From Terebella lapidaria (Eukaryota > Annelida > Polychaeta > Terebellida > Terebellidae): a DNA stretch of 64,000 nucleotides. Shown here in pieces: positions 1-10,420 of the stretch. The position numbers and the translations under genes were made by a program. Below the pieces are notes generated by a model. That model was not told the origin of the DNA. It made no database searches and was given only the letters and a program-made list of their open reading frames with translations. The stretch's first letter is position 1, and each line of letters starts with the position of its first letter. The stretch covers positions 25,855,106 to 25,919,105 of the forward strand of contig OX424560.1 in NCBI GenBank assembly GCA_949152475.1, in the 5' to 3' direction.

Positions 1-149
1 CATTATATACCGCCAACTTAATTTCATCAATAAAACTAACTTTGCAACAGAGATTGTCATTTAAATTTGAAATCACAGTCATATTTTTAATAACAACGAA
101 TTCAATGCATACCGGTACTGAAATCACAAGATAAATCGGTCATTGTCTC

Positions 150-525
150 GCGTAAACTTACATCTGTCTTTGCTTTTTCGAAATCGTGCATGAAATGAGA
201 TTGACCTGTCCTACGAAACTAATTACTAAGTATGTTTTTTGTTTTTATTTTTATCATCCTCGGTGGTCGCTCGGGTATTCTGTTCGTGTTGGTATTGCTT
301 GTGAATTTGTTTTTTCTTTATTCGGGTTGCTGCTTTTTCGTTTTATTATTCACAAAATGTTTCAAGGGCCAACAGGAAGACAGCAATCACGCTATGTTGG
401 TCCTTCAGTTTCCATCCTGTTTTTATGTACTTTTCACTTGTTTTTTATTTAAAATGTGGTTGCTTTTTTCATGGAAATTGAAAAATAAATTACTTACTTA
501 TTTACTTACTTACTTATTATATTAT
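150..525 (+). mobile_element. Possible 5'-truncated LINE 3' end with (TTAC/TTAT)n tail
   Basis: This stretch is absent from the matching place in the other type A units (5,300-5,440 and 22,850-22,940). It ends in GAAATTGAAAAATAAATTAC followed by a TTAC/TTAT microsatellite at about 484-525. That ending resembles 3' tails of non-LTR retrotransposons, which often close in a short tandem repeat. Overlapping open frames at 186-648 are hydrophobic, short and unlike reverse transcriptase. The left boundary is not sharp and no target-site duplication was found, so a simple unit-specific insertion is also possible. Confidence 0.4.
484..525. repeat. TTAC/TTAT microsatellite
   Basis: About ten tetranucleotide repeats of TTAC and TTAT close the unit-1-specific insertion. 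It may be the slippage-prone tail of the candidate LINE fragment. Confidence 0.8.
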
Positions 526-1239
526 GGAACGATCAATTGTATTCTTATAATTGCAAGAGAGTTAGTAATAATTGCCTGGCAAGCGATTACCATGTTAACT
601 TTCTTTCATATGTGTGTTTCGTCAGGCTCCGAGTCAGTAATTAATTAAACGACTACATGCTTATTCTCTTCTCGATTGCATTGGCCTGTCTCTCATTGTT
701 CAGACTTGATTGCTTCACTGCTCACAGAATAGTAGATCAGATTTCCTGTGGTATCTTTTCTAGGAACAATCTCAATTCACCCGGATGACAATGTGTAATT
801 GATAGTGTATTGTAAACAGACCATTGGCTCAGAGTTATGAACAATACTCGTGTCTTCCACTGGACAAATTAAGGTTCTTCTTTAGATAATACATCCTCTC
901 GATATTAGTTGAACTTCGTGGAAGCTTCAGGCAAATGCATAATGGGATTTATTATTTGAAAATGTTTCTTGACAAAATTGCATCAGGGCTGGAAGAATTC
1001 AGATTCGTAGTCTGACAACTGGCCAGCTAAAGTGTACAAAGGTCAAAACGATTTTTTTTTTGTAAAAAATAACCTTGTAAAAAAACGTTTATTTTTCGAC
1101 TTCGGTAGCCACTCTTTCAAAATCTGTTGAGACAATTGTTGTTTTTTGTTTGTTTTTTCCAAAATCTTGCATAAGATGTGTGATAAGATTCCCCTATGTA
1201 TCTGCCTGATGTGTATAAGTTATTGGCCTTGAATCAAAA

Positions 1240-1500
1240 CATACCACTGTCTGTTTCGAGCCAATCCCAGCTCCCAAAAAATAAATGTTTTGACACATTA
1301 ATTTTTTTCGGACATTTTGGAAAAATTTCATCATTTTTTCCTTTCACAATGAGAGCTGCATAAAAACGAACTCCTGATTGGCACAGATGAGAATCGTATA
1401 CTGTGATTTCAGTGCTCAATTTGACCTCCAATGAACTTGAAAGGTCAAAACGGCAGTTTTGGTGAAAACGAAATCAAAATTTTTGGCTCAACTCTTCAGA
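1240..1500 (-). mobile_element. Dispersed repeat copy in unit 1
   Basis: The reverse strand carries the order AAAACTGCCGTTTTGACC, then a stretch matching TTGGAGGTCAAATTGAGC, then a CATATACGATT-like core and a TTTTTATGCAGCTC-like end. The same order occurs on the minus strand at 23,690-23,900 and on the plus strand at about 21,130-21,450. Presence at the same array position in units 1 and 3 means this copy predates the duplication. No coding frame or terminal structure is recognisable. Confidence 0.55.
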
Positions 1501-3519
1501 TTTCTCTGGATGTTTGAAGTTTTTGTTATTGATGTTCGGAGAATGTACCAATACAATATATGGTGAGGAACCAATCTCCGACTCCCCCGAGGTCATATAC
1601 ATTCACCTATTTGTTAAATACTTTTTTCTTTCATTCATAATATGTGCAGAAAATTATCATCACGTCGCCATAATGATACAAAGATTGATTTGTTTCAAGT
1701 TTATGTATACGATGGGCTCGTCTGATTTTCCGTGACCCAAACTTCTCGTATTAAATGGTCACAATTTGGTCTGTCTCGTTTGCACTTGACGTCAGCTACA
1801 ATACATTTATTCATCGGACTATGTGCATTACCAGTAAGGTGAATATGAATATACAGCATTAAATGTACGCGACTCTACGAATGTTCAACTACTCAATAGG
1901 ATTCCCCCAAACAGTACTAAGTCTTGCAAAAAGAGTGCATATTCTTCTGTGGTGCAGGGCTGAGGGTTTCTAAAGCCCGGTTGAATCGGATTCGCCTTTG
2001 ATGGAACAGCAGAGGACAAATCGAATCTACATAAATGAGTTTTAGATTCCTTCCCATGTGGAATACTTTGACTTATTTAAAATGTGGTGTAATAAGGCTG
2101 ACTATGGATATTTACACTGGAAATTTTATTGTATTAGCTAAGTACTGGTGATGCAGCATTGTGCAGAAATTAGTATGTCCATCTCCTGTAGTAATACTGA
2201 CAGCGTGCCAACCTTCAAGCATAAAATTGAGAAAGCAAGATGTATGATTCTTCCAACTAAGGCAACACAAACTGGAGTTGATAATTAGATTTCATCTGTG
2301 GTAATCATGCTTATTCCATTGTGATGTCAGGAGTCTTTTCCGTGCTGTGTCTCAGAATTATCTTGGATAACGCGAAGCAGTAGTTTGATATTCTGAGGCA
2401 TCTGGTGTCTTCTTGTATTTTTTCGTAACTAAATTCCAACACAGTTCTTTTTGGCTGCATAATTGTTATGTGTTCCACTACTGTACTGCAGGTTTCATCT
2501 CTTGTGTGTGTGTTGTGTGTGTGTTGTATCAATCATATCAGGACCTTTTAACGACAAATGGGCACGTCAACATTTCATTTCCCATGCTTTTATTAGGATC
2601 AATGAATATGATTTATGTATATCAGCATCATCTGGGTATACATGGCTGTAACCATGGAAACGGGTCTCCCCAAATCTGAAGCAATACAACATCATACGAA
2701 AAAAAATAACCAAGCAAGATAATAATGATAACAAGTATCTGGTCCCTGTGACTGATTATACAATGTGTCTATGTGAAGCGATACAGTGCACCCTTCGTGT
2801 ATTTAACTTCACTCTATTTTGATCACGAGCTGAGATCATAGAGAAGATATGGTGTTAATGCCTCTGCTTCTGTGTTTGCACACCATGGGAATACTGACAT
2901 CTATCAGCAAGTGGTCGTCCAGCACATTTCTCATTGTTGAGTGTTTGTGGACCTGAGCATTTATAAGAAATGTAACGCCACAAAATATTCGAGAGATTTT
3001 ATTTTCGCGAATCCAATAAAATCTGAAATTAAATGGACACGAAACAATTCTGATGGCGAGCCACATTGTTCTTCGTTGTTCTTCATTGTTCTTCAAATTG
3101 CAAAAAATTGGATGATCATTGTTAACTGTGAATTTTGTGTTCACCTTGATCCAACAAAATTATACAATTTCTTATTTCAAAAAAGTTCAGCTTCAGCTTT
3201 TCTCATGTGAACGGTCCCCAAAGCAGACGGATGACTAAGATTGCAAAACGTCCGAGTAGCAGATTGGATTTCCAATTGTTCCAAGAACAGTGCAAATTGG
3301 GTTTGCCTTAAGTGGATTTGCTCGATTGTGTTTTTTTGCTTCTGCTCACGTTAGGTTGATTCCAGTCAACTTTGCTTGTCATCTTTCCGAGAATCTGTGG
3401 GGGAATAAACGTAAAATAGAACAATTTATGTCAGCTAGAACGCTGTAGCAGATTATTTATACGTTGTGATAAAAACAATAGCTAGTCGAGAAAAGCAGTG
3501 GGTGGATTTTCAATGTAGT

Positions 3520-5255
3520 ATATTTTTGTCCCCACCTTTTCGATGAATAACAAGATTTAAATTTAAACAAATGTGTTGTCATCAACTGGCAGATTCTTTC
3601 TCGTATACTCAATTTGTGTGCGTCAATACTTTATACCAGTGCTTGTGGTACATTGCACCAGTTGTAATAATTTCTACATGGTAGAGCTATTTCCTGTCAT
3701 TCAAATCTTTGCCACCAAAGACACACAATCAATACACAACGGGTTTCGTTTACACTGAGGTTGAGTATCTCTGAAATCCTCCCAGGCAGAACACAGACTG
3801 ATCACAATCCTGCTATACTTGTGGACCAGGTTACACTGTGTCATTAGATTTCTCCTATGTCAGTTCTTTTGACTTAGAAGAAAACATTAGAAGTGGGTAA
3901 TATCGGATGGGGATGTAATGGGTTGATATAGGGAGGAATAGTATCTTAATTGCCGATGAAATGGCTTTCACTGCATGATTTTTACAAACGAATTCTATAA
4001 TTGTCATCGAGAGAGAAATACCATCAATGAAGCTTGCTGAAATTTCCACAAACCATGGTTTTACTCAGGCATGTATCTCAGATGATCACATTGTCTACAT
4101 TGTGTGAGCTCTTTATGTGTTATATTGCAATATGAGGTTTTTGTCTTATGATAAGTGGACATTTTTGTTCAATCTAAAAGTTCTATCTATCTATAAATTC
4201 CATCAATGAACACATGCTTGATCTGTAACCTATTCAACATACCTCGAACAATTGGTATCCCGAATATACTGAACCGGTGTCATGACTGGTGGTATAACTC
4301 ACCACGCTAATGTGATTGAGAACTGCTCGTTGGTGACTATCAAAGAAATGAACCCAATTGATTGATGTACCTGTGAGATACACATTAGGAGCCAACAGTC
4401 ACGATTGGGGAGCATCGATATCATAACATTTCGTCCGGGTTGAGATCAATTTGAAGTAGATGACATATTGTCAAGACACTAGTGCTCGATCTCAGTGATA
4501 CAATCAGATACAATCAGAGCAGAGGAATTTCATAACAAGTGCCATTTATAACAAGCAATGAGTATCCATGAATATAACAAATGTTTCTTCTTGATATTAC
4601 CAAGAGTATATATCACAATTATGAAAAAAATCATAAATTTACTCCTAACATAATAAACAATATTTGATCCTTTTTATAAACCGTCTTCAGTCCAGAAATC
4701 TTAACTGTTATAGATCGTGATATCCGGCTTCGATAACATCCTACGAAATTCTGATATGTAATAACACACATGATTACATTATGAACACTACAGGGCTATT
4801 AGGTTATGATAATATTGTATCTGGCATTCATATTTCCAAATCAAATTTATCAACTTTCAACAAATTCCTTGGAACAATGTTGCATGAGTCTTGGTGGCGT
4901 GTTGTCCTTACTAAAACAGCTGATCACGGGTTTGGTGTACCAGAGTTTTGAATATAGGTGAACACACAAATCTACATATAACGGTATCAGATTAACAAAG
5001 CACCTGCTTCTCCAGCACACAATGTGATGGGCGTTTGAACCTGTTCTACACTGTGATCGAGGTGCCCTGTGTATCTGTTTAAAGGATTCATCATTGTGAT
5101 GCAGAGAAAAAATATTACATGCATACAACGTTGAATATCAAATAGATATAGGCGATGTGCATTATATGCGCATGTCATATTGGATTTAGTTGAAAAATAT
5201 GCTTGCGAACTCGTTTCCATAAACGAAACAAATATTGCAACTGCAAATGTCATTT
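3520..5255. other. Unit-1-specific spacer, no gene seen
   Basis: AT-rich sequence present in type A unit 1 but missing at the corresponding junction of unit 2 (about 22,780). Open frames at 3,573-3,758, 3,855-4,049, 4,850-5,128 and 4,987-5,253 are short, overlapping and unlike known domains. Terminal inverted repeats, direct repeats and poly(A) ends were looked for at the edges and not found. Confidence 0.6.
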
Positions 5256-6135
5256 AAAGTTTTGACGTCAAAGTCACATAGCAAAATAACTGCTTACTGA
5301 AATCATCAGATAAATTGTCTGGTGCCCACGCCATATATTCCAAATGTTTCATTCTCTTCCTAAATATTCAATATATATGAACAAACATATAAGTTTGGAT
5401 TGCTATCGTCATTTGGGAAACAATGATGATACAGTATATTATGAAACAATCAATTGCATTACTATAATTGCAGTAAAATTAATAGGAATTACATAGCAAG
5501 CGATTACCCTATAAAGTTTGCTTGATAGGTGTGTTTTGTCAGTCTTCAAGTCGGTATTTAATTACAAAACTACATGTACACATTTATTCTCTTCTCGATT
5601 GCCTTGGTCTGGCTCGCATTGTCTAGATTTGATTGGTTCACTACAGACAATAGAGTGAATCACATTTCCTACTGTGGTATATTTTCCAGTTCTTGCGGAT
5701 GACAATGTGTAATTGGTAGTGAATTGTAAACATCCCCTTGGCTCAGAGTTGTGAACAACAGTTTGTTGTTCCACTGAACACATTAAGGTTGTTCTTTAGA
5801 TAATACATTATCCAGGGAGAGACATCACTACTGCAATAATAGTCGGACTTCTTGGTATCTGTGGAAAAACCCATACTTGGATAGATTTAAGAAAACTGAC
5901 AAGAATGCATCATGTGCTAAATGAATTGAGCCTAGTGGTCTGACAACAGGTAACCTAAAATGTACTTAGGTGGAAACGGTCTTTTTATAAAAAAAAAAAA
6001 CTGCGCAGTTTTGGAGTTCGCCAGCCATTATCTCAAAATCTGTTGAGAAAGTTTTAAAAAAAATGCGTGAGATTTGTACATAAGATTCTACTATTCGTAA
6101 CTGTGTGACGTGTACAAGTTTCATTGCCCTTGAAT

Positions 6136-6140
6136 TAAAT
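6136..6140. repeat. Target-site duplication TAAAT, left
   Basis: The five bases TAAAT directly precede the CACGGGCGTAG end of the transposon and recur directly after its other end at 18,619-18,623. AT-rich surroundings make a chance 5-bp match possible, but uninterrupted array copies support this as the insertion point. Confidence 0.75.
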
Positions 6141-6179
6141 CACGGGCGTAGAACTGTTTCGCTATGAATGCCCTACGCG
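6141..6179 (+). repeat. Left terminal inverted repeat
   Basis: 39 bp starting CACGGGCGTAGAAC and ending CCCTACGCG. The CCCTACGCG word recurs just inside at about 6,195-6,203, a sub-terminal repeat that could be a second transposase-binding site. Confidence 0.85.
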
Positions 6180-6846
6180 ATGTTTAATGATACACCCTAC
6201 GCGGTGTTGATTCCCTTTACCGACTAACAAACTAGACAAACACGTGCTTACGAACCAAAACTTCAGCAAAAGTGAGTTTAAGTAAAAAGAACCTTCATAC
6301 TGTAGTCGGTTGCTCACCAGTGTTGATGATATATTTGCAGAAAATGAGGGCTGTTTGTTTCTGAACAGTGATGACAATATATTTACCCAGCAATATTGGA
6401 AAATTTGTCACTTCTGTAATGTGTTACAGTCAAAGATCAAAATACAAGCATCATATTTGTGTTTCATGAATCATGTGATGTCTATATTGTGATTTATATG
6501 TCGGAATCATGGTAAAATTTTCGTTGCACCTGATACCCTTTACGGAACATTGTCACACACAAAGCTTCCCGTGTCGCTTGGTGCCGCTACCCCTCACACA
6601 CTGCGCCATCATAATAGGTTTAAAGCAAATTCAGTTTAGAAGCACTTTCACTTTTATCACATATCGGGTACTTTCTATTCCAGGTTCTATGTTGTTCTTG
6701 GTATTCAAATAAATCATACTTATTATCATTTATCAGATGGAATTCTTGCCAGTGGTCCCTGTAATTGGAGGCGGAGAAGCCCCTGCAGTGTCAAGAGAAG
6801 GAATGTTCAGCAACTTTGAAATATTTTTATTCTGCAAAGATTGGTT

Positions 6847-6875
6847 GGATTGCGTTGTAAATGGAAACGCAATCC
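6847..6875. repeat. Hairpin with 10-bp perfect stem
   Basis: GGATTGCGTT at 6,847-6,856 pairs exactly with AACGCAATCC at 6,866-6,875 across a 9-base loop. It lies inside the TIR transposon. Function unknown; possibly a sub-element. Confidence 0.6.
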
Positions 6876-7942
6876 TTTGTGTATTCTGGATGCGTTATTT
6901 TCTTTAACTACTTTTTCAACCGCTGGATCCGTCCTGCATTTTTAAAGCAACTGCATGCCTTCGAATGTATGCAATATTTTTTTTTTTCAAAACCAAATTT
7001 TATTGAAAATCGTCTAATACAAGACAACAAAACGTGCTCACATTGGTTTTGACGATTAGAGTCCATCCGAGTTTACATCCGTTTTAACACACATTTTATG
7101 CCAGTTCTGTATATAACGAAGGAAGTGTATCTATCAAACCCGAATGTAAACAAATGCTCAAATTGCCCTTAAAAGTCCACAACGAGTACATTCTCCAGTT
7201 TTTATCTGTATATATAGTGTTGTTATGAGAAGATAATAAGTGATATACGGTGGTGTGCGTGGAATTGTCAGTCCATCTTGCACATTTATGCTTTGTTTAC
7301 ATCTGCGTGTGATGGATACAGTGTCTGTATTTACGCGAGAACCGCCTATTCAAATGGGCAAAATTTCGCCAAAGACATAACATTTGATGTGAGTACGTCT
7401 CGTTGAGTAAATTTCACATGTTTAATATGAAATATAGTTTTAAAAAATATTGCCTGTTTTCGAAGGCAGTTGGTTTAATATTGTGTGTGGAGATTACATG
7501 TAAGATATATTTTCATATATAGATGTGTTAGTATGTCTTTATTACGAATGATGACAACAAAGGACTTTTCTCAAACTCCTTCTCGGGGTTGTCCTTCAGA
7601 ATGACAAGACCTCACATAAAAATGGGAAAATGTCAATAAAATGGGACAGGAACGTGCCGAAGGACCTTGATTATTGGTGACAATACGTACACAGTTTCGG
7701 TCGCTCCATTTCACTGAAATACAAGTTTGAAATGTCACTATTTGTTTTCAAATTTAGCAATTTTTTTGCACAAAGTTTTCAGGACAAAATGTAGTAAAGG
7801 GAAACATCTCGGAAAATGACACTTAGTAAAGGGAAACATAACACTGCGTGGAGGGTATCATCAGCAAACATCCCGCCAGTGATTCAAATGAACGAAAAAC
7901 ATTGCACGTTGAGGATTATTAATTCTTGTGGTGAGTATTTCA

Positions 7943-7946
7943 GTTA
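7943..7946. repeat. Gypsy target-site duplication GTTA, left
   Basis: GTTA directly before the TG start of the left LTR and again directly after the CA end of the right LTR (18,346-18,349). Four to six bases is usual for Ty3/gypsy integrases. Confidence 0.85.
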
Positions 7947-8735
7947 TGTGAAGAATATCGTTCACGGCCGATATCAAGCCGACTTATTCCGGGGTCGTTG
8001 TGCTAATAGCAAGCCGGCAGTTATATTTCAACTGTTTATTGTGATGATAAATATCCAATGTTCAATCACACACAATCAGGGCCGACAATCACTCCTAAAG
8101 TCCAGTGATATTCCCGGTCGAATTATATCCTTATATATGCTATATTATAGTCCTTCTTATATGTCTCACAGTTTATATTCCAGTTTATACAGTTCACAAA
8201 TATATCCACTTCTTTATTGTCTTTATATATCTTCTTTATAACACTATTGCAGCCATTGCAAGAATACGTCCGTTCACTTGGGCTGCCTCTTCTCTACTGC
8301 ACAGATTTGCGGGGCCGTGGGACAGAGTACATGTATTTTCCCGCCAAGTGTGAGCGGAGTTGTGTCATTGGCTATGTATGTGCTGATGTGTGCTGATCTC
8401 ACCGGGAAAGTGGGTTTCCCCGGTATGTGTCGAGACATGTTTGGGTCTGAATGCTGTGCATGTGATGTCTATGTAAATGAGTATGTGCATGTGAAGGTCA
8501 AGGCCGGTGTACTGGGGTCGAATTATTTGATTGGACGGGGCCGAAGGTGTGAGCTGTTTGACCTGTGTTTGCCTTGTTTGGGGGCCGCGTGGTTATTCGT
8601 GGTTTTGTATGTTTTGTCCAGGCAGTGATCGTGTAGTGGTTATATTTAGCGTGGTGTGTAGAATATGCGTGGGCGAGTTGTCATGGAGATGTGTGCGGGA
8701 GGGGACGGGCGTTTACTGTCACTAAAAATGCTACA
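7947..8735 (-). repeat. 3' LTR (left on the plus strand)
   Basis: 789 bp with TG...CA ends, identical to 17,557-18,345 except for one base. In the element's reading direction this is the downstream LTR. Both LTRs contain minus-strand TATA-like words (TATATAAAG and TATATAAG), of which only the 5' copy would drive the element's own transcript. Open frames read on the plus strand through the LTR occur identically in both copies and are not genes. Confidence 0.95.
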
Positions 8736-8752
8736 TTACACCCCTTCATTAA
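8736..8752 (-). other. Polypurine tract of the gypsy element
   Basis: Directly inside the 3' LTR the minus strand reads TGAAGGGGTGTAA. A purine-rich run at this place primes plus-strand DNA synthesis in LTR retrotransposons. The GAAGGGG run is short, with GGGGAGGG a little further inside at about 8,773-8,781. Confidence 0.6.
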
Positions 8753-10420
8753 TCTACGCCCTCGGAGATTACCCTCCCCGGACCCTACCGTCGCAAAAAC
8801 TAAACAATAAAAAGCTAAAAAGTCCTAAAAGGTCAAACCCCAACACTCACACACACTCGCCGCGCGACAATGTGAAAACACTTCATACAATAAAAATTCC
8901 TAACCGTCAAAATAAACGTCAGCAGTCAGTCCGTCAGCAGTCACTACGATGATACATTTACAAATACATGCACAACAACGAGTATGAGATGATATGATAT
9001 GATTAAACAAAACTCCTCGACATTCTCTAGTAGAATGGACAAATTACACGACCCAGGTGATTACAGTGACCAGGATTACTTCTCCCGTGTCACTATAGGG
9101 CCGACACGATGCTGAGCCGACAGTTCAGGGTCGAGCAGATCAGCGTGACCAGGATTTCCAAGTCACTATCCTGTGGGGCCGACACAACAGGGCCGGCAGT
9201 TCAAGGCCGTTACTACTCCGGACCACGTTTGCTTGGCGGGGGACGGCGGGGCCGCTGTGATGTGAGGCCGACAAGTTCACTGGGTCGATTGTAGAAATAG
9301 TTTGGGTTTGTTCAAGGTCGAATTCTGCCATGTTTTGTGAAGTATGGCCTTATACTTGTTCGGATCCGATCCTCATGCAGCATGTTGTTGCTCCGGGTGT
9401 GTGCCGCGAGGCTGGGCCGTCGTCAGGGAAACGCGGGTACAATCCTTCTCCGACCTACCAGGCCGGTCCGTTACGACAGCAGGGGGGTCCACACACTGTC
9501 CAGTTTTCCGAATGTTCATCTGCCGTCCCCTGGATTACACGTTCCAAAACATATCCTAAATGTACTTATCGACTGTTCGAATTACTGGGCTCTTTTTGCC
9601 CGACGACTCACTATTGTCTTTAACAGGGGAGATGATGTAGGTGCTGTAAACAGCTACAGGGTCTACCTGCGCTCGTGCAAACCTTGTGACCTATACAGTC
9701 TATCGTCCCTTTTCTTTCAGAGTTAGCGCACAGTAGACTAGCGGGGTCGAATTGCTGTTTTGCAGACGACACACATTGATTAAAGGCTGAGATATTAATA
9801 TCAATCACTCACAGGGGCGGACATCGTTCCGTTCATTTTCAGCCAGTTCACAAGACAACGGGGCCGCTATATTGTAGGGGGTCGAAATTGCAATGAACTG
9901 GGTCGGTCACACCGTGGCGCTTTGAATATTTGTGTGATGAGTTTGATGACAGGCCGCATCTTGGCATGATAGCTATTCCGTGACTGGTTCCCGTACCACT
10001 GGGCCGTTCCTCCGAATATTACATGGAGTGAGTAGAGGCTCTGTCGACGCATACTCCGGAACGAATCACACTATCACCTCTTCGACAACTAAGTGGCCTT
10101 ACTCACGGTGTGACTGGTTTTATCCTCTTCGGCTGACACATGGATAGAAACTTGACATGATATTTTAGTTAGTGCGTAACACACGCGGAACAATGGTACA
10201 TGCTATACGGGGTCGAAACCAATTATTCACCAGCATCATAATTATGAAATCATATCAAGTGTATATATACCGAAATTGCCTCACTGACATCTTGTACATA
10301 TTAAATGCATATATTGTTATTGTAATATAATATATTATTATGGGGAATGACATGATATCATAGTCCATTAGACATGCATAATTCATCATCAATGGTATCA
10401 ATCAGATAACCAGGCCGGGG
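8753..10420 (-). other. Long non-coding 3' region of the gypsy element
   Basis: About 1.67 kb between the pol stop and the polypurine tract with no minus-strand frame longer than about 63 codons, hence no env. The plus strand is studded with GGGTCG, GGGCCG and GGCCG words (for example near 9,098, 9,178, 9,190, 9,250, 9,285, 9,750, 9,860, 9,880, 9,900, 10,000 and 10,210), often followed by A. The same words are dense through gag and pol on the same strand. Plus-strand frames at 9,109-9,726 overlap one another and look like by-products of this composition. Confidence 0.7.

Larger units (their letters stand above)
1..5158. repeat. Type A unit 1
   Basis: The window starts inside or at the edge of a unit: the words at 1-150 (CATTATAT, TTGCAAC, GTCATTTAAA, TGAAATCA, AGATAAAT) reappear in order from 5,159. 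Blocks in order are 500-860, 900-1,020, a dispersed repeat at 1,240-1,500, then 1,760-2,240, 2,270-2,700, 2,750-3,010 and 3,040-3,480. About 1.7 kb at 3,520-5,250 has no counterpart in unit 2 at the matching junction (near 22,780), so it was inserted here or lost there. I see no gene or recognisable element in that extra stretch. Confidence 0.7.
6180..7946. other. Interior of the TIR transposon, left part, no transposase found
   Basis: About 1.77 kb of AT-rich sequence. Frames at 6,310-6,492, 6,509-6,712 and 6,861-7,052 are 60-67 codons and match no domain I recognise. A 15-base word, AGTAAAGGGAAACAT, occurs twice 32 bp apart at 7,793 and 7,825. A 10-bp perfect hairpin lies at 6,847-6,875. 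Nothing else could be supported. Confidence 0.6.

Noticed and set aside
7816-8241. 141-codon plus frame crossing the left edge of the gypsy LTR
   Set aside because: It bridges two unrelated elements at an insertion point, so it cannot be an old gene.
8105-8725. Plus-strand frames of 64-116 codons through the left LTR (same at 17,715-18,335)
   Set aside because: They occur identically in both LTRs, run antisense to the element, and have no domain; they are LTR composition.
9109-9726. Three overlapping plus-strand frames in the gypsy 3' region as a possible env or accessory gene
   Set aside because: Wrong strand for env, no signal peptide or membrane helix, and explained by the repeated GGYCG words.
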